Of a DNA stretch of 35,654 bases, positions 8,061 through 16,887 are shown piece by piece. The translations under genes and the position numbers were made by a program. Source of the DNA: Desulfovibrionaceae bacterium (lineage in GTDB: Bacteria > Desulfobacterota > Desulfovibrionia > Desulfovibrionales > Desulfovibrionaceae); NCBI GenBank assembly GCA_029008115.1, contig JAQXJC010000025.1, positions 1 through 35,654 of the forward strand, given 5' to 3'. Position 1 is the first letter of the stretch; each line of letters starts with the position of its first letter. Under the pieces are notes generated by a model. The model was not told the DNA's origin. It ran no database searches and was given only the letters and a program-made list of their open reading frames with translations.

Positions 8061-9395
8061 CTACATGGCATTGCGCTTGGCGTATTCGCGCACAAAGGAG
8101 CGCGCGCCGGCCTCGTCCGCCACGTCGCCCGCAATCTGCGCCTGCAACAGGGCCTCGCGAATGATGCCCACCAGCGGGCCGGGAGCCAGCTGGGTTTCCT
8201 GCATGATCTGATTACCGTTCAGCAGCGGCTCCAGCATCTGCTCAGGCGTATCAGCACGGGCCAGATACTTCTGGTTGTGGTTGTAGTACGTGGGGGAAGC
8301 GCCGTGCGCGGCAATGTTGGCACGGGTCATCTCAATGAGGCGGGGATACTCGTCCAGCGCCTTGAAGCGGCGGATGCCCCGGTCGGTAAGCATGAACTGG
8401 AAGCGCATGTGATGGCGCACCAGATGGCAGAGCAGGTCAATGTCTTCCGGCAGGAAGTGCAGGCGGCGCAGTATCTTGCGCGTGACCTTCGCCCCCACGC
8501 GGTGATGCTGGTAGAAGGTCCAGCGGCCATCAAAGTATTCGCCGGTGTACAGCTTGCCCACATCGTGGAAGAGCATGGCCATGGTGCCCAGCCAGTCATG
8601 GTGGAAGCTGCCTTCGGGATAGTGCCGCATGCAGGCCAGCGTGTGTTCAAAGACGGTCTCTTCCGGCCCGTCGTCATCCCTGCGCTGCGTGACGCAGGCC
8701 AGCGCCGCCACTTCAGGAATGAGCCCCTGAAGAATATGCGCGTCAAACAGCAGCTTCACAAAGCGGTGCATGGACTCCGCCGCCACCTTGCGCCATTCGT
8801 TCATAATCTCCGTGCTGGGCACATAGTCCAGCACGCGGGAGGAGGCGCGGACAATGGCCAGCCACGTATTGGGCTCGATGTCCACGTCGAAATTGGCGGC
8901 AAAGCGCAATGCCCGCACGGCCAGCAGGTAGTTGTGCCGCAGGGTCTCATCCGGCAGGCCCAGCAGGCGGATTTCCCCGCAGTCGGTGACATTGGCAAAG
9001 CCTTCATACTTGTCGCCTGTTTCCAGCGGGGAGCCGAAGCCGGATATGCGCATCTGCAGGCGTTCACTTTTCGGCATGCGCGCCATCATGGTGGGCGTCA
9101 CGCGCAGCTGGGCCAGCTCGGGATGCGAGGAGGTTTCCATGTCCAGCGCATAGAAGCGGAAGATGATGCCATTTTCTTCCAGCACGGCCATGGCCCGCTC
9201 GTCCGGGCAGGGGCGCACGTCGGGGAACAGCTTCACCAGCGTGTTGACATCCGGCTCGCAGGCGATGTCGACAGCCATTTCCTTCGATTCTTTGAGGATT
9301 TCCTGCTGCAATGGCGCATTGATGACATGCGCGTCATAGCCGTTGCGCAGCAGGGTTTTGCATATGGTGACAGCCTCTTTGAAAGGTGTGTTCAT
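8061..9395 (-). CDS. HD-domain protein with degenerate tRNA-nucleotidyltransferase-like head, copy 1
   Basis: The protein has 444 residues from ATG 9395, with AGGAG 7 bases upstream. It follows the poly(A)-polymerase/CCA-adding class II architecture: a nucleotidyltransferase-like head (residues ~1-120), a neck (GLPDETLRHNYLLAVRALRF, matching the LRmLRAIRF neck block) and an HD domain (H251, H277-D278, then YQHH near 298). The head has lost the signatures of an active enzyme. Where the family has GG...RD, this protein has N26-A27 and Q30-Q31. Where it has DxD, this protein has A41-V42-D43. The RRDFTIN block reads RVTPTM. Nucleotide addition is therefore unlikely. The HD residues are kept, so metal-dependent phosphohydrolase activity or RNA binding is possible. 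It is next to rlmN, as is its second copy at 32563-33897, with which it shares an identical 32-base stretch (9331-9362). Its exact role is unknown. Confidence 0.85.
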   Translation of the reverse strand: MNTPFKEAVTICKTLLRNGYDAHVINAPLQQEILKESKEMAVDIACEPDVNTLVKLFPDVRPCPDERAMAVLEENGIIFRFYALDMETSSHPELAQLRVTPTMMARMPKSERLQMRISGFGSPLETGDKYEGFANVTDCGEIRLLGLPDETLRHNYLLAVRALRFAANFDVDIEPNTWLAIVRASSRVLDYVPSTEIMNEWRKVAAESMHRFVKLLFDAHILQGLIPEVAALACVTQRRDDDGPEETVFEHTLACMRHYPEGSFHHDWLGTMAMLFHDVGKLYTGEYFDGRWTFYQHHRVGAKVTRKILRRLHFLPEDIDLLCHLVRHHMRFQFMLTDRGIRRFKALDEYPRLIEMTRANIAAHGASPTYYNHNQKYLARADTPEQMLEPLLNGNQIMQETQLAPGPLVGIIREALLQAQIAGDVADEAGARSFVREYAKRNAM

Positions 9396-9423
9396 CAAGG
9401 GCTCCTGAAGAAGGTGGAGATAT

Positions 9424-9459
9424 GGCACAGAGTTTCCCAAGCTGTGCCGGAAAAGTCAA
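9424..9459 (-). promoter_or_regulatory. Promoter with overlapping inverted repeat for HD gene copy 1
   Basis: On the minus strand TTGACT (9459-9454) and GAAACT (9436-9431) are 17 bases apart. A 7-bp inverted repeat, GGCACAG-N11-CTGTGCC (9424-9430 and 9442-9448 on the plus strand), covers the -10 element, as an operator would. The -35 context gcTTGACTTT is identical in front of HD copy 2. Confidence 0.55.
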
Positions 9460-9472
9460 GCCCCGGCATGCT

Positions 9473-10672
9473 TCAGCCATCCCCGCCGGGAAAAAGCCGC
9501 CCCCGCACCACGGCGGCCGGGCCAAAGCGGCGCCGGAGATCATCCAGCGCACCGTCCAGACGCCGCCTCCGGGCTTCCGCCTCCGGCGACGGCCCGTCCC
9601 CCGCCGGCGTTCCTTCCAGCAGAAGCTGCTCCGGCCGCGCGTCAAAGCCGGAAACCGCCACGCCGACAAGACGCACGGGACGGGGCAGCGGCGTGGCGCG
9701 CAGCAATGCCGCCGCCGTATCAAAGATGGTCTGCGTGGCGCTGGTGGCGCGCGGCAGGGTATGGGAGCGGGTTATCAGCCGGAAATCAGCAAAGCGAATC
9801 TTCAGCGTCACCGTGCGGCCGCGCAGGCCCTGCCGCCGCAGACCGGCCCCCACGCGCTCGGCATGCGCCAGCAGCCTGCGCAACAGCACCTCTCTGTCCG
9901 TGGTATCCTGTTCAAAGGTGCGTTCCGCACTTTCTGATTTGGGCACCATGACGGGAGCCACGGGACGAGGGTCCACGCCGCGCGCCCGCTGATGCAGCAG
10001 CATGCCGGCCCGGCCAAAGCGGGCCTCCCAGAAAGATTCCGGCCAGGCCAGTACGTCTCCCGCCGTGGCCACATGCAAAAGGCGCAGGCGCTCCTGCATG
10101 CGCCGCCCCACGCCGGGCAGCCTGCCCACCGGCAGGGAGGCAAGAAAGCCGGGAACCTCCTCCGGCCGCACGACAAACAGCCCGTCCGGCTTGCGCATGT
10201 CCGAGGCGATCTTGGCCAGGAACTTCACCGGCGCGACCCCGGCCGAACAGGTGAGCCCGCCGGTGGCGGCATGAACCGCGCGCTTGATGCGCCTGGCCAG
10301 CGCCTCCACAGGGCCGAACAGCCGCTCCAGACCGGCGGCATCCAGATAGGCTTCATCCACTGAAGCCCGCTCCACGCGGGGAGAAAAGCGTCCCAGCGTC
10401 TCCATGACCACGGCGGACACTTCCGCGTAGCGTTCCTTCCGCCCCGGCAGAAACACCCCGTAAGGGCACAGGCGCCGCGCCTCGCGCACCGGCATGGCCG
10501 AATGCACGCCAAAGGCGCGGGCCTCATACGATGCTGTGGAGACCACGCCGCGCTCGCCTTCGCCGATGATCACCGGTCTGCCGCGCAGGCAGGGATCATC
10601 CAGCTGCTCCACGGACGCAAAAAAGGCGTCCATGTCCACATGGATAATCCACGGCACGTAAGACGCGCCCAT
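9473..10672 (-). CDS. dinB: DNA polymerase IV (Y-family translesion polymerase)
   Basis: The protein has 399 residues from ATG 10672, 6 bases after the upstream gene's stop. It is a Y-family polymerase for damage bypass. The palm motif HVDMDAFFASVE holds catalytic D13, and SVDEAYLD holds D106-E107. The helix-hairpin-helix region LPVGRLPGVGRRMQERL follows at about residues 185-200, and the little-finger domain with TFEQDTTDREVL and KIRFADFRLITRS comes after. The protein is longer than the ~350 residues usual for E. coli-type Pol IV because of a C-terminal Arg/Ala/Glu-rich tail (residues ~345-399). No clear beta-clamp QLxLF motif is seen; the tail ends RGRLFPGGDG, which may be a degenerate form. 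It is co-directional with, and probably co-transcribed with, the YjbQ-family gene. No LexA-type SOS box was recognised upstream. Confidence 0.93.
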   Translation of the reverse strand: MGASYVPWIIHVDMDAFFASVEQLDDPCLRGRPVIIGEGERGVVSTASYEARAFGVHSAMPVREARRLCPYGVFLPGRKERYAEVSAVVMETLGRFSPRVERASVDEAYLDAAGLERLFGPVEALARRIKRAVHAATGGLTCSAGVAPVKFLAKIASDMRKPDGLFVVRPEEVPGFLASLPVGRLPGVGRRMQERLRLLHVATAGDVLAWPESFWEARFGRAGMLLHQRARGVDPRPVAPVMVPKSESAERTFEQDTTDREVLLRRLLAHAERVGAGLRRQGLRGRTVTLKIRFADFRLITRSHTLPRATSATQTIFDTAAALLRATPLPRPVRLVGVAVSGFDARPEQLLLEGTPAGDGPSPEAEARRRRLDGALDDLRRRFGPAAVVRGRLFPGGDG

Positions 10673-10678
10673 GCCGCG

Positions 10679-11083
10679 TCAGTTGTCCAGGCCCGGCAGG
10701 AACTGCACCCAGAGCTGCCGCACGCGCGGGCCGTCGCCCTCGCAGGCGTAGATGCTCTGCCATGTGCCGAGGCAGAGCTCGCCGTCTTCCACCGGAATGG
10801 TGACGGAAGAGCCGAAGAGAGACGCCTTGATATGCGCATCGCTGTTGCCTTCGGCATGGCGGAATTCCTGACTGCGCGGCACCAGCCGGGAAAACCAGCC
10901 CGTCATGTCGCGGCATACGTCCGGGTCCGCCCCTTCATTGATGGTCACGCCGCAGGTCGTGTGCGGCGAAAAAATCACCACAGCGCCCTGCCGCCACGGA
11001 CAGGACGCCACCAGTTCGCGCACATCCTCGGTGACATCCACCATCTGGCAATGCGCCGTTGTCTTTACGCTGAGCTTTTCCAT
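10679..11083 (-). CDS. YjbQ/UPF0047-family protein (secondary thiamine-phosphate synthase-like)
   Basis: The 134-residue single-domain protein spans the whole family length. The hallmark segments are present: FSPHTTCGVTINE near residues 38-50, and the C-terminal block containing HAEGNSDAHIKASLFGSS and GTWQSIYACEGDGPR. These hold the conserved His, Asp and Glu residues that line the putative metal/active site. Some family members show weak thiamine-phosphate synthase activity, but the true role is unsettled and should not be taken as thiamine synthesis here. The stop is 6 bases before dinB on the same strand, suggesting co-transcription. The start at 11083 begins MEKLSVKTTA, in line with the family. 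Confidence 0.9.
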   Translation of the reverse strand: MEKLSVKTTAHCQMVDVTEDVRELVASCPWRQGAVVIFSPHTTCGVTINEGADPDVCRDMTGWFSRLVPRSQEFRHAEGNSDAHIKASLFGSSVTIPVEDGELCLGTWQSIYACEGDGPRVRQLWVQFLPGLDN

Positions 11084-11170
11084 GCGGAAAGTATACGGCA
11101 GGAGGGGAAAAAGACAAGCGACCGCGCAGGTTCCGCGCGCGGCCCCGTGCCGCCGGCCCGCACCGCATGC

Positions 11171-11200
11171 AAAAGCCCCCCGGCAGGCAGCCGGAGGGCT
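11171..11200 (-). terminator. Rho-independent terminator after hom
   Basis: On the minus strand AGCCCTCCGGC (11200-11190) pairs with GCCGGGGGGCT (11184-11174) across a 5-base loop and is followed by TTT (11173-11171). It lies 30 bases beyond the hom stop and before the YjbQ-family gene, separating the two transcripts. Confidence 0.85.
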
Positions 11201-11229
11201 CTGATGTCATGACTGCGCGGGCAATGCGG

Positions 11230-12516
11230 CTACAGCACGGGATAGGCCACGGCGGGCGTGGTCAGCAGGCCGGCCTTGACCGCGCGGGACAGCGCATTGC
11301 GCATGGCGCGGGCGGAAGCCTCATGCGTCATGAAGACCAGGGGCACGCCTTCGCGCTCTCCCGTCTTCTGGATGACCTGCGCCATGCTGATGCCTTCGTC
11401 CGCCATGGCGGCGGCGATGTCGCGCAGCACGCCGGGCGTATCATGCACCATCACGCGCACATAATAGCGGCTGCGCACCTCTTCCGGCGGCAGGATGGCC
11501 GCACGTTCGGGCGTCTGGGCAACAAAGCCCGTGTTGTCCGGCCGCTCGCCGCGGGCCACGGCCAGCAAATCGCCCATGACGGCAGAGGCGGTGGGCAAAT
11601 CGCCGGCCCCGCGTCCGTGCAGGAAGAGCGAGCCCACGGCATTGCCTTCCACGCGGACGGCATTGAAGGAGCCGCCCACACGGGCCAGCAGATAGGTGTG
11701 GTGCACCAGCGTGGGGCACACTCTGGCAGCCAGCCGCCCGTCTTCCACATGCGCCTGGGCAATGAGCTTGATGCGGTAGCCGAACTCGCGGGCGAACTCG
11801 ATGTCCATCCTGTTCATGCCGCGGATACCGCGGATGGGCATGGCCGTATAGGGATATTCCTGCCCGTAGGCCAGCCGGATGAGCAGCACCAGCTTGTGCG
11901 CGGCGTCGTGCCCGTCGATGTCCAGCGTGGGATCAGCCTCGGCATATCCCAGTTCCTGCGCCTGCTTCAGCGCGGTGTCGAAATCCAGCCCTTCCGAGCT
12001 CATTGCCGACAGAATGTAGTTGCTCGTGCCGTTCAGAATCCCCACAAGGGACTCGATGCGATTGCCGGCCAGGCTTTTCTTCAGGGTCTCCACAATGGGA
12101 ATGGCCCCGGCCACGGAAGCTTCGTAGCGCAGGCTCAGGCCCTTTTCCGCCGCCATCTGGAAAAGGCCGATGCCATTTTCCGCCAGCAGGGCCTTGTTGG
12201 CCGTGACCACGTGCTTGCCGCGTTCCAGCGCCCGGGTAATGAGCGCGTGGGGGGCGTCAATGCCGCCCATGAGCTCCACCAGCACGTCGATGTCCGGATC
12301 GTCCGCCAGCTCGTCCGGGTTCGAGGTCAGCACCGCGCCCTCGGGCAGGGCCACGGCGCGCGGCTTGTGCACGTCCCGCACCAGCACCTTGCGCACCTCG
12401 ATGTCGCGCCCGATGCGCTGGCGGATAAGTTCCTGATTTTCCTGAAGGACGCGGACAAGACCGCCCCCCACAGTACCAAAGCCCGCAAGGGCCACGCGAA
12501 GGGGCTTAGCTGGCAT
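11230..12516 (-). CDS. hom: Homoserine dehydrogenase with C-terminal ACT domain
   Basis: The protein has 428 residues from ATG 12516. It reduces aspartate semialdehyde to homoserine, the branch step to threonine and methionine. The N-terminal Rossmann motif is [24 protein letters not shown] carries the conserved Lys. The catalytic segment [14 protein letters not shown] lies in the middle, and a C-terminal ACT domain starts around [20 protein letters not shown]; in this family it senses threonine or other end products. The start overlaps the end of the aminotransferase gene by 11 bases, so the two are translationally coupled. The same order, aminotransferase then hom, is to my knowledge found in other Desulfovibrio. 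Threonine synthase is in the window but 11 kb away, and no homoserine kinase was seen. Confidence 0.95.
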   Translation of the reverse strand: MPAKPLRVALAGFGTVGGGLVRVLQENQELIRQRIGRDIEVRKVLVRDVHKPRAVALPEGAVLTSNPDELADDPDIDVLVELMGGIDAPHALITRALERGKHVVTANKALLAENGIGLFQMAAEKGLSLRYEASVAGAIPIVETLKKSLAGNRIESLVGILNGTSNYILSAMSSEGLDFDTALKQAQELGYAEADPTLDIDGHDAAHKLVLLIRLAYGQEYPYTAMPIRGIRGMNRMDIEFAREFGYRIKLIAQAHVEDGRLAARVCPTLVHHTYLLARVGGSFNAVRVEGNAVGSLFLHGRGAGDLPTASAVMGDLLAVARGERPDNTGFVAQTPERAAILPPEEVRSRYYVRVMVHDTPGVLRDIAAAMADEGISMAQVIQKTGEREGVPLVFMTHEASARAMRNALSRAVKAGLLTTPAVAYPVL

Positions 12517-13714
12517 CGTGTTCCTCTTCGGGGATGTCCACGCCGCCGGACAGCACGCGGCGGATGCCGCGGATGGCCTGCTTGGTGCGCTGTTCGTTTT
12601 CGATGAGGGCGATACGCACATAGTCGTCGCCATACGAGCCGAAGCCCAGCCCCGGAGACACGGCGACGTGCGCCTCGTTCAGCAGCAGCTTGGAAAATTC
12701 CACCGAGCCCATCTTGCGGAATTCTTCCGGTATCTGCGCCCACACGAACATGGTGGCCTTGGGGGGCTCCACATGCCAGCCTATGCGATCCAGTCCTTCG
12801 ATAAGGCAGTCCCTGCGCTGGCGATACAGCTCCACAGTCTCGTCAACGCAGTCCTGCGGGCCGTTCAGCGCCACGGTAGACGCGATCTGGATGGGCTGGA
12901 AGATGCCGTAGTCCAGATAGCTCTTGATGCGGGTCAGGGCGCCCACCAGCTCGCGGTTGCCCGCGCAGAAGCCCATGCGCCAGCCGGGCATGGAATAGGT
13001 CTTGGACAGGGACGTGAATTCCACGCCCACATCCTTTGCGCCCTTGGCCTGAAGGAAGCTGGGAGCCTTGTAGCCATCGAACACGAGGTCCGCATAGGCC
13101 AGATCATGAATGACCCAGAGGTTGTGCTCCTTGGCAAAGTCCACGACCTTCTGGAAGAACTCCAGCGTGGTGACTTCCGTCGTGGGATTGTGCGGATAGC
13201 AGATGAACAGCACCTTGGGCTTGGGCCAGGCGTTGCGCACGGCCGTGGTCATGTCCTCGAAAAAGTCGCGGCCGGGGCCAATGGGCACGGAGCGCACGTC
13301 CGCGCCGGCCAGCACGGCGGCATACTTGTGGATGGGATAGGTCGGGTCAGGCGCGAGCACCACGTCTCCGGGAGAGAGTATGGCCATGGACAGATGGGCC
13401 AGCCCTTCCTTGGAGCCCATGGTGGCGATGCACTCGCCATCCGGATCGAGATAGACGCCATAATTGCGTGCATAGCGATCGCACACTGCCTTGCGCAGAT
13501 TCGGAATGCCGCGGGAGAGGGAATACCGGTGGTTTGCGGGCTTCTGTGCCGCCTCCACCAGTTTGTCCACGATGTGCCTGGGCGTGGGAGAATCGGGGTT
13601 GCCCATGCTGAAGTCCACGATGTCGATGTTCTGGCGGCGGAGTTTCATTTTCAGATCGCCCACCACGGCAAACACATAGGGAGGCAGTCGGTCTATGCGG
13701 GGAAAAGCGCTCAT
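12506..13714 (-). CDS. PLP-dependent class I/II aminotransferase, AlaC-like
   Basis: The protein has 402 residues from ATG 13714, with GAAGG 7 bases upstream. It is a fold-type I aminotransferase. [14 protein letters not shown] and [12 protein letters not shown] are typical of the alanine/LL-diaminopimelate aminotransferase subgroup. The PLP lysine lies in [15 protein letters not shown], and the phosphate-binding and Tyr/Asn contacts [11 protein letters not shown] and [10 protein letters not shown] are present. The closest match by eye is E. coli AlaC (YfdZ), an alanine-glutamate aminotransferase, but sequence alone does not exclude use of aspartate, methionine or diaminopimelate. It overlaps hom by 11 bases and has its own promoter, so the pair forms a two-gene operon. 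Confidence 0.9.
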   Translation of the reverse strand: MSAFPRIDRLPPYVFAVVGDLKMKLRRQNIDIVDFSMGNPDSPTPRHIVDKLVEAAQKPANHRYSLSRGIPNLRKAVCDRYARNYGVYLDPDGECIATMGSKEGLAHLSMAILSPGDVVLAPDPTYPIHKYAAVLAGADVRSVPIGPGRDFFEDMTTAVRNAWPKPKVLFICYPHNPTTEVTTLEFFQKVVDFAKEHNLWVIHDLAYADLVFDGYKAPSFLQAKGAKDVGVEFTSLSKTYSMPGWRMGFCAGNRELVGALTRIKSYLDYGIFQPIQIASTVALNGPQDCVDETVELYRQRRDCLIEGLDRIGWHVEPPKATMFVWAQIPEEFRKMGSVEFSKLLLNEAHVAVSPGLGFGSYGDDYVRIALIENEQRTKQAIRGIRRVLSGGVDIPEEEHDAS

Positions 13715-13757
13715 GGCATGTCCTTCTCTGAATGAGAGTTCGCAAATGTTTCCAATT

Positions 13758-13811
13758 TCCTCCAAGGAGGATTGAAAGCGCAATATACGCGGTTTTACAC
13801 AACATTGTAAA
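13758..13811 (-). promoter_or_regulatory. Promoter and leader repeat of the aminotransferase-hom operon
   Basis: On the minus strand TTTACA (13811-13806) and TATATT (13787-13782) are separated by 18 bases. Just downstream, in the probable leader, lies a compact inverted repeat with arms TCCTCC and GGAGGA two bases apart (13758-13771). The GGAGG half resembles a ribosome site although the real start is 44 bases further on. It could be an operator or affect translation. Confidence 0.5.
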
Positions 13812-13859
13812 GAGGGCGGAGGGGAAAAAGCTGGCCGGAGCACGCCCGGCCGCGCAGTG

Positions 13860-13888
13860 TTGCATCCCTGCCGCGCATGGACTATGCT
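13860..13888 (+). promoter_or_regulatory. Probable sigma-70 promoter of mtnA
   Basis: TTGCAT (13860-13865) and TATGCT (13883-13888) are spaced by 17 bases, about 47 bases before the mtnA start. It is divergent from the aminotransferase promoter. Confidence 0.5.
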
Positions 13889-13934
13889 GTTCAGCCGTTG
13901 TCCCCTGCGCGCCCTTCAACCTGTGAGGTTCCCC

Positions 13935-14981
13935 ATGGAAGACCATATCCGTTACGACAGCGATTCCCACGTGCTTGATCTGCTGGATCAGCGCCTTCTG
14001 CCCACACAGGAATCCCGCGTTCTCTGCCAGTCCACGGCGGACATCGTCACCGCTCTGAAGGACATGGTCGTGCGCGGCGCGCCCGCCATCGGCGTGACGG
14101 CGGCCTGGGGCTGCGTGCTGGCGCTGCGGGAAGTCCGTCAGGAGCCCCTGTGGCGCGCGGCCCTTGAGGATCGTTTGGAGCGTATCGCCTCCGCCAGGCC
14201 CACTGCCGTCAACCTGCGCTGGGCCGTGGAGCGCATGCGCCGCCTGTGGACAGCCCGCGCGGAGGCTGATCCGGACACCCTGCTCTCCCTGTGGCTGGAG
14301 GAAGCCGCCGCCATGCAGGCCGAGGATATTGCCGCCTGCAAAGCGCTGGGCAGATTCGGCGCCGAGCGCATCAGGCCCGGCGATACCATCATGACACACT
14401 GCAATGCCGGCGCGCTGGCCACCGCAGGCTATGGCACGGCACTGGGCGTCATCCGCGCGGCATGGGAAAACGGCAAGAATATCAGGGTTATCGCCAATGA
14501 AACCCGTCCCTTTCTTCAGGGGGCGAGGCTCACGGCCTACGAACTGCACAAAAATGGCATCCCCGTGACCGTGGCCTGCGACAATGCCTGCGCCCTGCTC
14601 ATGCGGCGCGGCATGGTGCAGTGCGTGGTGGTGGGCGCCGATCGCATCGCCGCCAATGGAGATACCGCCAATAAAATCGGCACCTGCGGCGTGGCTCTGC
14701 TGGCGCGCGAACACGGCATTCCCTTCTATGTTGCCGCGCCGCTTTCCACCATTGACAGAAGCATCGCCAGCGGGGCGGACATCCCCATTGAGGAGCGCCC
14801 CGCCCGTGAAGTCACCCACGTGGGCGACACGCGCATCTGTCCGGACGGCGTTCCCGTATTCAACTTCGCCTTTGATGTCACTCCCGCCGCGCTGATCACC
14901 GGCATTGTCACGGAGCAGGGCGTGCTGGAGCCGCCGTACAGCCAGAGCATTCCGGATGCCTTTGCCAGAGCGGGGCGGTAG
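13935..14981 (+). CDS. mtnA: S-methyl-5-thioribose-1-phosphate isomerase
   Basis: The protein has 348 residues from ATG 13935, with TGAGG upstream. It isomerises 5-methylthioribose-1-phosphate to 5-methylthioribulose-1-phosphate in methylthioadenosine salvage and belongs to the eIF2B-alpha-like family. The motifs match well: [10 protein letters not shown] near residues 45-55, [12 protein letters not shown] with catalytic C156, [17 protein letters not shown], and [20 protein letters not shown] with catalytic D236. The length is normal. No other methionine-salvage gene (mtnP, mtnK, mtnB-E or an aldolase) is in the window. An anaerobe cannot run the oxygen-dependent MtnD step, so a shunt is more likely. 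A hairpin follows the stop directly. Confidence 0.93.
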   Translation: MEDHIRYDSDSHVLDLLDQRLLPTQESRVLCQSTADIVTALKDMVVRGAPAIGVTAAWGCVLALREVRQEPLWRAALEDRLERIASARPTAVNLRWAVERMRRLWTARAEADPDTLLSLWLEEAAAMQAEDIAACKALGRFGAERIRPGDTIMTHCNAGALATAGYGTALGVIRAAWENGKNIRVIANETRPFLQGARLTAYELHKNGIPVTVACDNACALLMRRGMVQCVVVGADRIAANGDTANKIGTCGVALLAREHGIPFYVAAPLSTIDRSIASGADIPIEERPAREVTHVGDTRICPDGVPVFNFAFDVTPAALITGIVTEQGVLEPPYSQSIPDAFARAGR

Positions 14982-14983
14982 GC

Positions 14984-15015
14984 CCGCCGGAGCGGAAGCC
15001 TCCGCTCCCCGGCGG
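14984..15015 (+). terminator. Strong hairpin between mtnA and the next gene, without U-tract
   Basis: CCGCCG-GAGCGGA (14984-14996) pairs with TCCGCTC-CC-CGGCGG (15001-15015) across a 4-base loop, 13 pairs with a 2-base bulge. No T-run follows. It lies 2 bases after the mtnA stop and 3 bases before the GTG proposed as the next start. It may terminate weakly, stabilise the mtnA mRNA end or mask the next ribosome site. Confidence 0.5.
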
Positions 15016-15018
15016 AGT

Positions 15019-16809
15019 GTGCTCGCCTCGTTCAGCACCGCTCTGGCCGCATGGGCCAGGAAGACAGGCGGCCTGCGCATCAGGGACACCGGCTCGGCAG
15101 GCCGCATGACCACGCTGGCGGACATGCTCAACGGCCGCGACAGCGACCGTCTCTCCCCCTGGTGGACCTCGCTGCTATACGAGCGGCATCCGGCCATGAC
15201 GCCCTCCCTGCATGCGCTGTTCCGGCTGTGGCGTGGAGAGACGGATTCCCTTCCCGGCCGGTGGCGCTCCCTGTGCCATGCGCTGATTGCCGCGCTGCGT
15301 CCGGCGGAGGCTGTTCTGCGCTTTCTGCACTGGTGGTGGACAGTGCGCCGCCTGCTGACGCCGCCTCCGCCTTCACGGTCGGCATCCGGCGTCCGTGGCA
15401 TCACCGTGGCCGCCTACTTTCCGCACTGCGATCCCGACGAGGCTGCCCACGGCCATTTCCGCTCCCGCTACTGGGAAAGGCTGCACGACCTGCTGGATGT
15501 TCCCCCCGGTGAGGCCCGGCCCGGCGGACTCACTGCGGGCGGTGTCCACTGGCTGCTGATTCGCGTCCGCGCGCCGGGACAGAGCCTGCGCGAACAGCTC
15601 GCCCTGCGCGACCGCTTCCGCGCCGCCGCCCCTGCCGGTATCAGCTTTCATTACGCGGAAGAGTTTCTGACGCCGCGCGCCATACTCCGGGCATGGGGAC
15701 GCTTTCTGCGCATGGCGCTGGCCTCGCGCCGGGCAGAACAGCCCTTCCGTGCGGCATGCCGCCTCCCTCTGCCGGAACCGCCGGCAGATGCCCGCGAGGC
15801 GGAACGCGGCCTTCATGCCGCCGCGCCGCGCCGCGGCCAGAACTTCTTTCATCTCGTCAGGGGAGACTATGCCGCGTCCTTCCGTGGCTGGCGGGGCCTG
15901 GAACGCTGCCTGCTAGACGAGGCCATCCGCGCCTTTGTCCGCTGGACAGGACCGCAGCGTATGACGCTCTATCCGCAGGAAAACTGTCCCTGGGAGCGCA
16001 TGCTCGTCCATGCCGCCCGGCAGTGGCCGGAGAGCGGCCCGATCATCGGCGCGCAGCATTCCACCGTGCGTCCGGCGGATTTTCGCTATGTGGATGATCC
16101 GCGTACCTTCACGGATGATGCCTGCCGCCGCTTCCAGCCGGATGTGCTGGCGCTGAACGGATCGCATGCCCGGGCAATCCTGCTCGCCGCCGGAATACCC
16201 CCGGAACGCCTGCGCGACGTGGAGGCCCTGCGCTACCAGACCGCCGCGCAGGTCTGTGCGCCACAGGCGAACAAGCCTCCGCATACCCCACTGCGGACAT
16301 CCCGCTCCACGCTGTGCCTGCTGACCGGCTATTTTGCGCCGGAAGTGCGCGCGCACCTGCGCCTGCTGGCCGAAGCGCATGCCGCCGGCCTGCTGGACGG
16401 CTGGAATATTCTGGTCAAAAGCCACCCGTGGTATGACATCCGCCCCGCTGCCCGCGCCATGCTGCCGCATTCTCTGTTCCGCCGCCTGCGCTTCACCAGC
16501 ATGCCGCCGTCCGTTCTGCTTTCCGCCGCATTCTGTCCGTCACCGGCGCTTGCCTGGGTTTCCAACTCCACCTCCGCTGCGGTGGACGCCGTGCTTGCCG
16601 GCTGCCCCCTGCTGGTCATGGGCCCGGCGCGGGGCTTTGACATGTGTCCGCTGTCAGGGCTGCCCGGACTGTCCGTGAGTCGCACGGTGCGGGATGTGCG
16701 CCATGCCCTGGCCGCGCCGCGCCGGCTCCTCCTGCCTCCCGGCTGGCTGCATACTGAGCCTGGCCTGCACCGCTGGCGCGCCCTGCTGACGGAAATACCG
16801 CCGCGCTGA
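15019..16809 (+). CDS. Probable surface-carbohydrate biosynthesis protein (TIGR04326-like)
   Basis: The start is uncertain. GTG 15019 follows GGCGGAG very closely and gives 596 residues; ATG 15106 gives 567. The protein is soluble, Arg-rich and GC-rich. By eye it recalls the TIGR04326 group of surface-carbohydrate proteins: an early [11 protein letters not shown] block, a central [19 protein letters not shown] segment, [12 protein letters not shown], then GAQHSTVRP and [12 protein letters not shown]. The last two resemble the glycosyltransferase/CapZ-like second Rossmann half, with a C-terminal [21 protein letters not shown] reminiscent of nucleotide-sugar binding. No enzymatic role is proven for this family. 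It sits alone between mtnA and selB on the plus strand, and the short gaps suggest it is transcribed with mtnA. Confidence 0.55.
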   Translation: MLASFSTALAAWARKTGGLRIRDTGSAGRMTTLADMLNGRDSDRLSPWWTSLLYERHPAMTPSLHALFRLWRGETDSLPGRWRSLCHALIAALRPAEAVLRFLHWWWTVRRLLTPPPPSRSASGVRGITVAAYFPHCDPDEAAHGHFRSRYWERLHDLLDVPPGEARPGGLTAGGVHWLLIRVRAPGQSLREQLALRDRFRAAAPAGISFHYAEEFLTPRAILRAWGRFLRMALASRRAEQPFRAACRLPLPEPPADAREAERGLHAAAPRRGQNFFHLVRGDYAASFRGWRGLERCLLDEAIRAFVRWTGPQRMTLYPQENCPWERMLVHAARQWPESGPIIGAQHSTVRPADFRYVDDPRTFTDDACRRFQPDVLALNGSHARAILLAAGIPPERLRDVEALRYQTAAQVCAPQANKPPHTPLRTSRSTLCLLTGYFAPEVRAHLRLLAEAHAAGLLDGWNILVKSHPWYDIRPAARAMLPHSLFRRLRFTSMPPSVLLSAAFCPSPALAWVSNSTSAAVDAVLAGCPLLVMGPARGFDMCPLSGLPGLSVSRTVRDVRHALAAPRRLLLPPGWLHTEPGLHRWRALLTEIPPR

Positions 16810-16815
16810 TGCCGC

Positions 16816-16855
16816 CGGAGGGGGACTTGAGACTTCCCTCCGCATGGCGTATTCT
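16816..16855 (+). promoter_or_regulatory. Hairpin and probable promoter before selB
   Basis: A 7-bp inverted repeat CGGAGGG...CCCTCCG (16816-16822, 16836-16842) follows the previous gene. Overlapping its loop, TTGAGA (16827-16832) and TATTCT (16850-16855) form a -35/-10 pair at 17 bases, 33 bases before the selB start. Confidence 0.4.
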
Positions 16856-16887
16856 TGACGCCATTCCATTTCAGCAAGGAGTCCGCC

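Larger units (their letters stand above)
6866..9395 (-). repeat. Duplicated HD-protein/rlmN module, copy 1
   Basis: This unit of two genes in the order HD protein then rlmN matches 32563-35192 in gene order, lengths and protein sequence, in inverted orientation. DNA similarity is high enough for exact matches such as 9331-9362 against 32596-32627 (32 bases). The flanking genes differ. Confidence 0.85.

Noticed and set aside
8061..9395. Annotation of the HD proteins as CCA tRNA nucleotidyltransferase
   Set aside because: The residues needed for nucleotide transfer (GG, RD, first Asp of DxD) are replaced in both copies.
7539..9992. Long plus-strand open frame opposite rlmN copy 1, HD copy 1 and part of dinB
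   Set aside because: It runs through three real genes on the other strand and their spacers, with no ribosome site or recognisable fold.
13715..13934. A riboswitch or T-box before the aminotransferase or mtnA
   Set aside because: The gap is 220 bases with two divergent promoters. No T-box, SAM or lysine riboswitch consensus could be recognised.
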